Shown here: positions 1 through 6,571 of the stretch, one piece after another
Layout of the letters: each line of letters begins with the position of its first letter
How positions within the stretch are numbered: the stretch's first letter is position 1
NCBI GenBank assembly: GCA_045577615.1
Contig: JAZNIT010000060.1
Span: 1-12,187, forward strand
DNA: 12,187 nt
DNA from: RGIG2206 sp045577615
GTDB lineage: Bacteria; Bacillota; Clostridia; Oscillospirales; Acutalibacteraceae
Direction of reading: 5' to 3'
The notes under the pieces: model-generated
Database searches by the model: none
What the model was told of the DNA's origin: nothing
What the model saw: only the letters and a program-made list of their open reading frames with translations
Position numbers and translations under genes: made by a program

Positions 1-135
1 GCTCCCCTGACAAGGGGAGCCGGCAAAGACTTACAACCCGTTTACGGGTCGCCGATGACCGTTGCGTGGCTGGCAGGCCAATAAAAAGCGCACTTGTGCG
101 CCGCCAGTAGTATTAGGGCTATGCCCGAAAATGAA
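1..135. other. Hairpin-rich intergenic DNA at the window edge
   Basis: No coding region is seen here. Several short inverted repeats follow each other: GCTCCCC/GGGGAGC at 1-20, ACCCG/CGGGT at 36-49, GCGCAC/GTGCGC at 88-101 and GGGC/GCCC near 116-126. The first could be the terminator stem of a gene outside the window. The run of stems could be a dispersed palindromic repeat or a structured RNA; the sequence alone does not decide, and the left end is cut off. Confidence 0.4.
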
Positions 136-158
136 ATACCCCCCCGTTATACGGGGGG
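132..158 (-). terminator. Terminator of the J-domain gene
   Basis: An 8-bp GC-rich stem (140-147 with 151-158, three-base loop) lies about a dozen bases past the stop codon of the minus-strand gene. In the minus direction it is followed by the T-rich run TATTTCATTTT. The tail is not a pure T-tract, so it may terminate imperfectly. Confidence 0.6.
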
Positions 159-169
159 ATATTTATTTA

Positions 170-856
170 TCAATCATCACGCTTGTTAACTCTGTCAACA
201 AAAATGAAGGTTGCAATAATTATTAAAGCATAAGTAAGTACATCTGGTATCATGTAACCGATGGTTGCAAACCCATCTCCGCCGCGTTCTTGTGATGCGG
301 TTATAATTGAACTAAACAAAACAATACTATTTAAAACGATGATTATCCACCGTGTTATATTACGAACAGCATAATCATCTTCACTTGTTGCAAACATTTT
401 TCTAGCAATTAAGTCAAGTAACCAAAAACCGATCAAAGCAAATGCAATAACCAGTATTGTGCATACTACTAATATGATTCTTTCTGTATCATCTTTTATA
501 TAATAGTAATTGTCGCCAAAAACGCCGTGTAGTGTATAAACATTTGCGATAGGAAACTTGATGCAAAATGACAAAGCTACAAAAATACATAAAATATATT
601 TAAGAACTATATTTTTAGTTTTAATGCCCTCGTCCTTTATTGCTACCTCTTTGTTTTCAGCAATTTCATATTTGTCTCTTGAATTTTCATTAAGCAACTC
701 GGTAAGCGCCCAACTAAGTTCTGACAACTTGGTTTCAAGAGCACTTTCGTTGGTTATATCGCGCTGGGCGTTTTTAACCTCTTTGTTGTATGCCTTTTCA
801 ATTTGTTTAGGCGTTGCAGTTGTATTAATGCCTAAAACATCAAATGGGTTTTTCAT
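170..856 (-). CDS. J-domain-like membrane protein lacking the HPD motif
   Basis: A 228-residue protein. Residues 3-66 resemble a DnaJ J-domain: NPFDVLGI at the start, the helix PKQIEKAYNKEVK at 16-28, and a closing helix ending NSRDKYE at 58-64. The HPD tripeptide needed to stimulate Hsp70 ATPase is absent; the loop reads QRDITNES instead, so Hsp70 activation is doubtful. Four hydrophobic segments follow, near 86-106, 127-150, 168-187 and 203-221, which places the protein in the membrane with the J-like domain probably in the cytoplasm. The start is set by GGAGTGAT three bases before ATG. It is divergent from a small HTH regulator. Its role is unknown; it may be an adaptor. The C-terminal half matches no family I recognise. 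Confidence 0.75.
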   Translation of the reverse strand: MKNPFDVLGINTTATPKQIEKAYNKEVKNAQRDITNESALETKLSELSWALTELLNENSRDKYEIAENKEVAIKDEGIKTKNIVLKYILCIFVALSFCIKFPIANVYTLHGVFGDNYYYIKDDTERIILVVCTILVIAFALIGFWLLDLIARKMFATSEDDYAVRNITRWIIIVLNSIVLFSSIITASQERGGDGFATIGYMIPDVLTYALIIIATFIFVDRVNKRDD

Positions 857-888
857 AAAATCACTCCTAAAAGATATTTACAAATCTA

Positions 889-917
889 ATTATACTCAAT
901 AAGTTAAGTATAGTCAA
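889..917 (-). promoter_or_regulatory. Promoter of the J-domain gene
   Basis: Read on the minus strand: TTGACT (912-917), a 17-base spacer and a perfect TATAAT (889-894), with the start codon about 35 bases downstream. This is a near-consensus housekeeping sigma promoter. Confidence 0.8.
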
Positions 918-929
918 GAGTTTAAGTAT
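904..929 (+). promoter_or_regulatory. Direct repeat in the divergent promoter region, candidate operator
   Basis: TTAAGTAT occurs at 904-911 and again at 922-929, 18 bases apart start to start. The repeats flank the -35 box of the minus-strand promoter and sit just upstream of the HTH gene. A plausible but weak -10 (TATGAT, 927-932) for the HTH gene overlaps the second copy. Binding by the neighbouring HTH protein is inference; the repeat itself is AT-rich and could be chance. Confidence 0.35.
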
Positions 930-953
930 GATAATATTTAATGGGTGATAAAA

Positions 954-1154
954 ATGATTAGTTATAAACCTTTTTATGAAACCCTATTTAGAAAAGGCAT
1001 AACGGAGTATTATTTAATTTTTAAGCAAGGGTTTTCAGCGAACACATTGCACCGAATAAAAAAAGGCGAAGCTATTAACACAAAAACCCTAGATTCTTTG
1101 TGCTATGCTTTGGATTGTGAAGTTTCGGATATTATCGAGTTTGTAAAAGAATAG
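954..1154 (+). CDS. Small Cro/CI-type helix-turn-helix regulator
   Basis: A 66-residue protein that is essentially one DNA-binding domain of the small Cro/CI-like (XRE, HTH_26-type) class. The pattern ISYKPFYETL..KGI..Y.L....FS..TLHRIKKGEAINTKTLDSLCYALDCEVSDIIEFV is typical, with the recognition helix around SANTLHRIKKG. ATG 954 is chosen over an in-frame GTG at 945 because GGTGAT (944-949) is the ribosome binding site for 954 and overlaps the GTG. It is divergent from the J-domain membrane protein and probably regulates it or itself. It has no effector domain. A strong terminator follows directly. Confidence 0.8.
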   Translation: MISYKPFYETLFRKGITEYYLIFKQGFSANTLHRIKKGEAINTKTLDSLCYALDCEVSDIIEFVKE

Positions 1155-1188
1155 CATCTGAATTAGTTTGAAAATCAGATGCTTTTTT
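1154..1188. terminator. Two-way terminator between the HTH gene and tcdA
   Basis: An 8-bp stem, GCATCTGA (1154-1161) with TCAGATGC (1175-1182), is followed by six T's (1183-1188). It begins at the last base of the HTH stop codon, and the T-tract overlaps the tcdA stop codon (1187-1189). On the minus strand the tail is less T-rich, so it serves the plus-strand gene best. Confidence 0.85.
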
Positions 1189-1870
1189 ATTTAACCAAAT
1201 CTTTAATTACCTCACCTGCGGCAATAAGACCTGCTACCGATGGCACAAAGGGCACGCTTGCAGGCACTCGCTGACCGTCAGCGGTAAAGGGCACCTCTTT
1301 TGAATAAACAACCTTAAGCGCCTTAACTCCACGTTTGCGCAAATCGCCCCGAAGGCGCCGCGCCAGGGGACACACCGAGGTATCGTATATGTCGGCCACC
1401 TCAAAGGCAGTGGGGTCCAATTTATTGCCTGCACCCATAGAACTGATGATGCCGCCTGATTGAGCCGTAGCAAGCTCTATAAGCAAAATTTTCGATGAAA
1501 CTGAGTCAATGGCATCCACCACATAGTCAAAGGCGGCAAAATCAAACTGCCCCAAAGTTTCTTCCGAGAAAAAGACCTTGTGAGTGATAACCGTTGCATC
1601 GGGATTGATGTCTTTAATGCGCGCTGCCGCCACGTCGGCCTTAAACTGACCGACGGTGCTGTTAAGTGCTACCATCTGACGGTTGATGTTAGAAGGGGAT
1701 ACCACGTCACTGTCGATAAGATGGATGGTGCCCACACCTGCACGGGCAAGAGCCTCAGCGGCATGGCCGCCAACACCACCAACGCCAAACACGGCAACGG
1801 TAGCCTTTTGCAGGCGCCGAACGGCAGCCTCGCCCAAAATCATAGCGGTGCGCTCAAACTGCTCTTTCAT
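1187..1870 (-). CDS. tcdA: tRNA threonylcarbamoyladenosine dehydratase TcdA (CsdL)
   Basis: An E1-like (ThiF/MoeB superfamily) enzyme. The family uses ATP to dehydrate t6A at position 37 of ANN-decoding tRNAs to the cyclic ct6A form, in the cytoplasm. Visible motifs: the nucleotide-binding glycine loop GVGGVGG at 29-35, D53-S-D55 with SNINRQ at 60-65, DAIDS at 119-123, SMGAGNKLDP at 144-153, and CPLARRLR at 167-174 with a conserved cysteine. The last two motifs separate TcdA from ThiF, MoeB and HesA. The length of 227 residues fits the shorter Firmicutes members. The start is supported by AAGGAGGGG upstream. It has its own promoter and is monocistronic here. Confidence 0.92.
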   Translation of the reverse strand: MKEQFERTAMILGEAAVRRLQKATVAVFGVGGVGGHAAEALARAGVGTIHLIDSDVVSPSNINRQMVALNSTVGQFKADVAAARIKDINPDATVITHKVFFSEETLGQFDFAAFDYVVDAIDSVSSKILLIELATAQSGGIISSMGAGNKLDPTAFEVADIYDTSVCPLARRLRGDLRKRGVKALKVVYSKEVPFTADGQRVPASVPFVPSVAGLIAAGEVIKDLVK

Positions 1871-1890
1871 AAAACCCCTCCTTTTAAAAT

Positions 1891-1919
1891 ATCATAGCAC
1901 TAACAAAGGATTTTGGCAA
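1891..1919 (-). promoter_or_regulatory. Promoter of tcdA
   Basis: On the minus strand: TTGCCA (1914-1919), a 17-base spacer and TATGAT (1891-1896), about 20 bases before the start codon. The leader would be very short but retains the strong ribosome binding site. Confidence 0.65.
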
Positions 1920-2000
1920 GAAAATGTTGTTGCTTTTGTCAATAAAATCGGAATGTTTTTGGCTAAAACTACTTAAAATTTAAAAGTTTATAAAAATGGG

Positions 2001-2028
2001 TTGACTTTTATTTTTTAGGTAGTATTAT
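2001..2028 (+). promoter_or_regulatory. Promoter of the ABC transporter gene
   Basis: TTGACT (2001-2006), a 16-base spacer and TATTAT (2023-2028), about 48 bases before the start codon. The surrounding DNA is AT-rich, as expected of a promoter. Confidence 0.7.
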
Positions 2029-2075
2029 ATACGCAAACAAAGGCTTTTTGCCAATGTAAAGCAGAGGTGCTTGTT

Positions 2076-3941
2076 ATGTCAAAAACAACCGCTGAAAAAC
2101 ATAATCCCATCACCGAAATATTTACCGAGGGGCATCAAACCCCTGAAGAGCTGATACCGGAGCAGGATGTAGAACAACTCGAAAAAGACTTTATCGAGAA
2201 GTACTACGTTCGCAATAACCGCAATCCTTTTGCTACACTCCTTCGACTGTACAAAAGGTATTACGGCAAGCTTCTGGCGTCAGCTATATTTTTTATCATT
2301 AAGGTCAGCCCTCAGCTCTATCTCCCCGTGGCGATGGCCAACATTATCGACGTTATCACCACCCGTCCCGAAAACACAACCGAGATTATAGTCACCAATG
2401 CGCTGATAGCCCTCTTTTTGGTGGCCATCAACATTCCTTGCCACACCATGTTTGTTAAGTACCGCTCCATCGCCACGCGCGGTGTAGAGGCAGGCTTGCG
2501 CGGCGCTATTGTTCGCAAACTGCAGCGGCTTACCATCAAGTTTAATAAAGAAATGCAGTCAGGCCGTATTCAGTCCAAGATTATCCGCGACGTAGAGTCC
2601 ATTTTTGAATTTTCATCTCAGATTTTCAACAACGGTATGGACGCACTTATAAACCTCATTACAGTTTTTGCCGTTGTTATCGCCAAGGGCGACTGGTTTG
2701 TTCTGCTCTTCTTCATCCTGGGTGGCCCTGCATCAACCTTTTTGGTGCGCCTTTTTCACAAAAAGATTGCATCTAACAACCGCGAATTCCGTATCGAGAT
2801 GGAGGTCACGTCCTCTCACGTCGCCGATATGGTAGAGATGATACCCGTCACCCGTGCACACGGCCTGGGCGATACCGAGGCCAACCGAATGACCGACCAG
2901 GTCAGCCGTCTTGCCGTCAAGGGCTTTAAGCTTGACAAGATAAACGCTGTATTCGGCTCATCCAGCTGGGCGGTGTCCAATACCTTCCGTCTGCTCTGCC
3001 TTATTTACACCGTTGTGCTTGCCCTTAACGGAATACTCACAGCAGGTGACGTTGCCCTTTATCAAAGCTATTTCGGCCTGCTGGTTACTTATATCAGTAT
3101 GCTTGTTAATATGCTGCCCATCATTTCAAAGGGTAGTGAATCCATCAACTCGGTGGGCGAAATTCTTGGCGCCAACGATATTGAGGATAACCGCGGCAAG
3201 CAAAAGGTAGACAATGTTAAGGGCGAGTTTGTTTTTGAGGATGTTCACTTCCAATATGAAGACGACCATCCCATCCTGCAGGGCCTCAATCTCACCGTCA
3301 AGGCAGGAGAAACGGTCGCCATCGTCGGAGAATCGGGCGCAGGCAAATCCACCATACTTAACCTTGTCACAGGCTTCTATACTCAATCAAGCGGCAAGGT
3401 GCTGCTTGACGGCAAGGAGCTTAACAAAATTGATCTTACAAGCTACCGCAAACATATTGCAGTTGTGCCTCAGGTCAGCTCAATGTTCACCGGCACCATA
3501 AGGGACAACATCACTTACGGCTCGCCCAAGGTAACTAAAAAGCAGCTTGACGAGGTTATCGAGGCCGCTTGCCTTAAGGATGTAATCGATAATATGCCTC
3601 TGGGCCTCGACACTCAAATAGGGGAGCACGGCGGCAAACTTTCGGGCGGTCAGCGACAGCGTATATCCATCGCTCGCGCCCTCATCCGCAATCCGAAAAT
3701 TATCATTCTTGACGAGGCCACTTCAGCTTTGGATACCGTGTCCGAAAAGCATATCCAGTCGGCCATCAATAACCTTGCAAAGGGCCGCACCACCTTCATT
3801 GTTGCTCACCGTCTTTCCACCGTTAAGGATGCCGACAAGATTGCTGTTTTGAAAAAGGGCAAGTGCGTTGAGTTCGGCACCTACGACGAGCTGATGGAGC
3901 TTAAGGGCGAGTTTTACAACTTCCGAAACTTGCAGGTTTAA
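2076..3941 (+). CDS. ABC exporter half-transporter (fused permease and ATPase)
   Basis: A 621-residue half-transporter that would act as a dimer in the cytoplasmic membrane. After a charged N-terminal tail of about 50 residues comes a six-helix exporter-type permease domain (roughly 60-350), then the ATPase domain (about 380-615). Motifs: Walker A GESGAGKS at 418-425, the Q-loop in VVPQVSSMF, signature LSGGQRQR starting at 522, Walker B IIILDEATSALD with D546 and E547, and the H-loop histidine H578. All catalytic residues are present. The start is ATG 2076, preceded by AGAGGTG, rather than the in-frame GTG 2067 inside that site. The family exports drugs, lipids or peptides; the substrate cannot be read from sequence. 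A small membrane protein gene follows 20 bases downstream in the same operon. Confidence 0.9.
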   Translation: MSKTTAEKHNPITEIFTEGHQTPEELIPEQDVEQLEKDFIEKYYVRNNRNPFATLLRLYKRYYGKLLASAIFFIIKVSPQLYLPVAMANIIDVITTRPENTTEIIVTNALIALFLVAINIPCHTMFVKYRSIATRGVEAGLRGAIVRKLQRLTIKFNKEMQSGRIQSKIIRDVESIFEFSSQIFNNGMDALINLITVFAVVIAKGDWFVLLFFILGGPASTFLVRLFHKKIASNNREFRIEMEVTSSHVADMVEMIPVTRAHGLGDTEANRMTDQVSRLAVKGFKLDKINAVFGSSSWAVSNTFRLLCLIYTVVLALNGILTAGDVALYQSYFGLLVTYISMLVNMLPIISKGSESINSVGEILGANDIEDNRGKQKVDNVKGEFVFEDVHFQYEDDHPILQGLNLTVKAGETVAIVGESGAGKSTILNLVTGFYTQSSGKVLLDGKELNKIDLTSYRKHIAVVPQVSSMFTGTIRDNITYGSPKVTKKQLDEVIEAACLKDVIDNMPLGLDTQIGEHGGKLSGGQRQRISIARALIRNPKIIILDEATSALDTVSEKHIQSAINNLAKGRTTFIVAHRLSTVKDADKIAVLKKGKCVEFGTYDELMELKGEFYNFRNLQV

Positions 3942-3961
3942 TTCACTTCAAAGGATATTTA

Positions 3962-4480
3962 ATGAAACGACTTTTAAAATACTGTGCCTTTTTCAGCATA
4001 ATGGGTGCGCTGATTTTTGTGTTAAAGATACTAATGGCACCCCTGCCCAACATCCACCTTGTGGGCGTCTTTATAATCGCTCTCACCGTGGTGTTCAGAA
4101 CAAAGGCCCTCATACCCATTTACATCTATATTTTTCTCGATGGAATATTCGGCGCCTTTAATCTGTGGTGGGTGCCCTACCTTTACGTGTGGGCGGTGCT
4201 GTGGCTTGCAGCCTATCTGCTGCCTCAGAATATGTCCAAAAAGGTAGCAGTGCCCGTCTATATGATAGTTTGCGGCCTTCACGGTTTGGCATTCGGTCTG
4301 CTTTACGCACCCTTCCAATCCTTTGCATTCTTCGATTTCAATTTGAATGCAACCGTCGCCTGGATTATAGGGGGTCTGCCCTACGATTTAATCCACGGTG
4401 TAAGCAATTTTTGCTGCGGTATACTCATTGTTCCGATGATAACTGCCTTTAAATACTCCAAAAAAATCATAGAGGGATAA
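3962..4480 (+). CDS. ECF-transporter S-component-like membrane protein
   Basis: A 172-residue protein, nearly all membrane-spanning, with about six hydrophobic segments (5-27, 31-46, 49-66, 72-88, 96-118, 131-163). The conserved-looking stretches PNIHLVGVF, TKALIPIYIY, FNLWWVPYLYVW and GLPYDLIHG resemble clostridial proteins annotated as substrate-binding (S) components of energy-coupling-factor vitamin transporters. S components capture a vitamin or metal and work with a shared EcfT/EcfA module; no such module lies here. It is 20 bases behind the ABC exporter, with AAAGGAT before ATG 3962, so the two are co-transcribed. The substrate is unknown. A different, DUF-type membrane family is possible. 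Confidence 0.6.
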   Translation: MKRLLKYCAFFSIMGALIFVLKILMAPLPNIHLVGVFIIALTVVFRTKALIPIYIYIFLDGIFGAFNLWWVPYLYVWAVLWLAAYLLPQNMSKKVAVPVYMIVCGLHGLAFGLLYAPFQSFAFFDFNLNATVAWIIGGLPYDLIHGVSNFCCGILIVPMITAFKYSKKIIEG

Positions 4481-4500
4481 ACTGCTATCCATTTTAATTT
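4475..4500 (+). terminator. Weak terminator after the S-component-like gene
   Basis: A 5-bp stem, GGATA (4475-4479) with TATCC (4486-4490), overlaps the stop codon and is followed by ATTTTAATTTTT. The short stem makes this a doubtful terminator; a new promoter begins within 20 bases. Confidence 0.35.
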
Positions 4501-4508
4501 TTCATTCG

Positions 4509-4538
4509 TTGACAAAACGGGTGAAAATGTGGTAAAAT
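4509..4538 (+). promoter_or_regulatory. Promoter of the SPFH gene
   Basis: Perfect TTGACA (4509-4514), an 18-base spacer and TAAAAT (4533-4538). TGG stands directly before the -10, matching the extended -10 pattern TGn. The start codon is about 45 bases downstream. Confidence 0.75.
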
Positions 4539-4582
4539 ATAAAAGAAGCAAAACTTCAAAATTTTAAAAAAGGATGATGAAT

Positions 4583-5521
4583 ATGCCTTATATTATTGCA
4601 GCAATCGTTTTGGTGTTCATAATCTCTTGCCTTAAGGTTGTACCTCAGGCAACCGAGTATGTTGTTGAACGCTTGGGTAAGTACCAAAAAACTTGGGATG
4701 CAGGCCTCCACTTTCTCATTCCCGTGATCGATCGCGTTGCCAAGCGCGTAACCCTCAAAGAGCAGGTTTTGGATTCACCTCCTCAGCCTGTAATCACCAA
4801 GGATAACGTTACCATGCAAATCGACACCGTTGTTTATTTCAAGGTGTTCGATGCCAAGCTGTTTACCTACGGTGCCGTTAACCCCATCAGCGCATTGTCA
4901 AACCTCACCGCCACCACCCTGCGTAACATCGTTGGTGAGCTTGAGCTTGACGATACTCTTACCTCACGCGACACCATCAACGGCAAAATGACTGAGATTC
5001 TCGACTCTGCTACCGACCAGTGGGGTATCAAGGTTAACCGTGTTGAGCTTAAAAACATCATTCCTCCCTCTGAAATCCAAAACGCAATGGAAAAGCAGAT
5101 GAAGGCAGAGCGTGACCGTCGTGAAACCTTGCTTGAGGCCGAGGGTCACAAGGCCGCCGTTATCACCCGTGCAGAGGGTGACAAGCAGGCAATGATACTT
5201 GCTGCCGAGGGTGAGCGTGACGCTCGCATCGCCCGTGCAGAGGGTGAGGCAAAGGCCATTCTTCTTGCCAAGCAGGCAGAGGCAGACGGTCTTGCAGCAC
5301 TTAAGAACGCAGGCGCAGATATGTCGGTGCTTGAGCTTAAAAAGTATGAGGCCCTTATCGCCGTTTCCAACGGTCAGGCATCAAAGATTATCATCCCCAC
5401 CGATATGGTCAATATGACTCGCGAAAACGTCGTATTCACCGAAACCACCGGTCTGGGTGACGTAACCCCCGCAGCCCCCAATCCCCCCGCAAAAAAGAAA
5501 AAGGACGTCTGCTGCGACTAA
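4583..5521 (+). CDS. SPFH/Band 7 stomatin-like membrane scaffold protein
   Basis: A 312-residue protein of the stomatin/prohibitin (SPFH, QmcA-like) family, which form large rings on the membrane and are linked to membrane microdomains and proteolysis. One N-terminal membrane segment (2-18) is followed by the SPFH domain (about 20-180), with the typical VVPQATEYVVERLGKY, GLHFLIPVIDR, DNVTMQIDTVVYFKV and NIVGELELDDTLTSRD. A helical alanine/glutamate-rich region (185-240) repeats EAEG, RAEG, AAEG and RAEG at 10-12 residue steps, probably a coiled coil. The tail is proline- and lysine-rich and ends CCD. ATG 4583 is chosen over ATGs at 4574 and 4577 because AGGA (4571-4574) is then eight bases away. 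No NfeD partner gene is adjacent. It has its own promoter and terminator. Confidence 0.9.
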   Translation: MPYIIAAIVLVFIISCLKVVPQATEYVVERLGKYQKTWDAGLHFLIPVIDRVAKRVTLKEQVLDSPPQPVITKDNVTMQIDTVVYFKVFDAKLFTYGAVNPISALSNLTATTLRNIVGELELDDTLTSRDTINGKMTEILDSATDQWGIKVNRVELKNIIPPSEIQNAMEKQMKAERDRRETLLEAEGHKAAVITRAEGDKQAMILAAEGERDARIARAEGEAKAILLAKQAEADGLAALKNAGADMSVLELKKYEALIAVSNGQASKIIIPTDMVNMTRENVVFTETTGLGDVTPAAPNPPAKKKKDVCCD

Positions 5522-5529
5522 TATTTAAT

Positions 5530-5564
5530 AAAAAAGACGGTTGTCATCGACAACCGTCTTTTTT
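5530..5564. terminator. Strong terminator after the SPFH gene
   Basis: A 9-bp stem, GACGGTTGT (5536-5544) with ACAACCGTC (5550-5558), has six A's before it and six T's after it. It could work in both directions and lies ten bases past the SPFH stop codon. Confidence 0.92.
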
Positions 5565-5710
5565 GCGGAGACGGCGAGATGCTCTGCGCCTCTTGATTTT
5601 TCGACCGTTCCGAACGGTTGCGAAAAATCCGCGTTGCTCAAGACTTCACAATTCAAAATGCTATCGCGCATTTTGAATTGCTTCGACGAACTACGTCCGA
5701 TCTCCCGCCA
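5565..5710. repeat. Palindromic element with a tRNA-Ser-like left end
   Basis: A non-coding block between two facing terminators. Its first 16 bases (5565-5580) are identical to 7499-7514, the 3' end of tRNA-Ser(CGA) on the same strand. Two stem-loops follow: an outer TCTTGA/TCAAGA (5591-5596, 5638-5643) enclosing GATTTTTCG/CGAAAAATC (5595-5603, 5621-5629) and CCGTTC/GAACGG; then a perfect 13-bp stem (5649-5661 with 5668-5680). The right end (ATCTCCCGCC, 5699-5709) is an imperfect inverse of the left GGCGAGAT. The layout suggests a mobile miniature palindromic repeat. The remainder of the intergenic stretch, 5752-5881, shows nothing I can name. Confidence 0.5.
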
Positions 5711-5713
5711 CCA

Positions 5714-5751
5714 CAAAAATTCAGGAACCACACCAAAGGTATGATTCCTGA
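5714..5751 (-). terminator. Terminator of the sigma/anti-sigma operon
   Basis: On the minus strand, a 14-bp stem with a three-base TTT loop (5721-5751) starts TCAGGAATCATACC and is followed by the tail ATTTTTGT (5713-5720). It lies about 130 bases past the anti-sigma stop codon and is the only good terminator in that direction. Confidence 0.75.
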
Positions 5752-5881
5752 TTTTTGTCTATGGGCTACAAAAAAGATATTTTTGCAGTTTTTGCGTATG
5801 AATTCGAACTCTCACAAAAGATTTGAATATCATCTCTCGTCCGTCTGCCTATGCCTGGGTGTTCGACTTTCAATGGTGTCG

Positions 5882-6571
5882 TTACTTGGGAATGCTCGAA
5901 AGATTGATCTTTTCAAGTGCAATAATTTTTTGAATCGCATCGGCAATATCATTTCTCACTGTTTCGTTTTCATCCTTCTTACCTGCATTCTCAATATAAA
6001 CTGTGCTTTCAACAAGTTCAAAGGTGGCATAGTAAATGACATTCTTACCACTGGTGAAATATCCTGCATTAACAGAAACACCATTCACATCCGATGCCAT
6101 TTCCTCTCCTTCGATGACAAGATCGCTGATGTTTACACCGGGAGCAGATACAAGCAGTTTCATATCGCCATACTTACCTTCAATACCAAGGATACTGTTA
6201 TCCTCGTTATTGAAAAGAGCATAACCAGTTACAGGCAAATCGCCGAACAGATTTGAGATTTCATCCTCAGTCAGATCCCTCGTACTGATCTCAAATGCGA
6301 TATCAAACTGTGCGACACCGCCATCTGACTTAACAAAGTTGATCTTGCTTCCGTTGTCCAATGTTGCAATTTGCTCATTGCCTCCGAACAGTCCACTCTG
6401 GAATGCACCAATTCCAATAACGGCTACGAGTGCAAGGCAAGCTGCAATCGCACCCCATTTCATCCAAACAGGACGACGAACAGCTTTTGCTTCGCCGCTA
6501 TAGGCAGTTGCTTCATTGACGTATTTCTGATCGATACTCCCGATAGTTTCAGAAATTCTGTTTTTTCTCAT
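5882..6571 (-). CDS. Membrane-anchored anti-sigma factor candidate
   Basis: A 229-residue protein with one membrane segment (about 39-57, GAIAACLALVAVIGIGAF). The cytoplasmic N-terminus (MRKNRISETIGSIDQKYVNEA) resembles the short sigma-binding region of many clostridial anti-sigma factors of ECF-type sigma factors; no HxxxCxxC zinc motif is present. The outer domain of about 170 residues has no motif I recognise. Its ATG overlaps the sigma factor's TGA (ATGA, 6568-6571), which implies coupled translation; GGAAGGAG inside the sigma gene serves as the ribosome binding site. By analogy it holds the sigma factor at the membrane until an outside signal releases it. The role is inferred mainly from gene order and topology. 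Confidence 0.7.
   Translation of the reverse strand: MRKNRISETIGSIDQKYVNEATAYSGEAKAVRRPVWMKWGAIAACLALVAVIGIGAFQSGLFGGNEQIATLDNGSKINFVKSDGGVAQFDIAFEISTRDLTEDEISNLFGDLPVTGYALFNNEDNSILGIEGKYGDMKLLVSAPGVNISDLVIEGEEMASDVNGVSVNAGYFTSGKNVIYYATFELVESTVYIENAGKKDENETVRNDIADAIQKIIALEKINLSSIPK

Noticed and set aside
5135..5260. Repeated GCAGAGGGTGA-like DNA units inside the SPFH gene
   Set aside because: They encode the regular EAEG/RAEG heptad-like protein repeat of the family, not a CRISPR array or DNA repeat.
5798..5812. AATTCGAACTC resembling a tRNA T-loop
   Set aside because: No acceptor, anticodon or D-arm can be built around it.
5868..5880. TTTCAATGGTGTC shared with the tRNA-Ser terminator (7478-7490)
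   Set aside because: A 13-base match is expected about once by chance in a window of this size, and the flanks do not align.
5618..6256. Long plus-strand open frame opposite the anti-sigma gene
   Set aside because: It is antisense to a well-supported gene, crosses two palindromic structures and has no ribosome binding site or family features.
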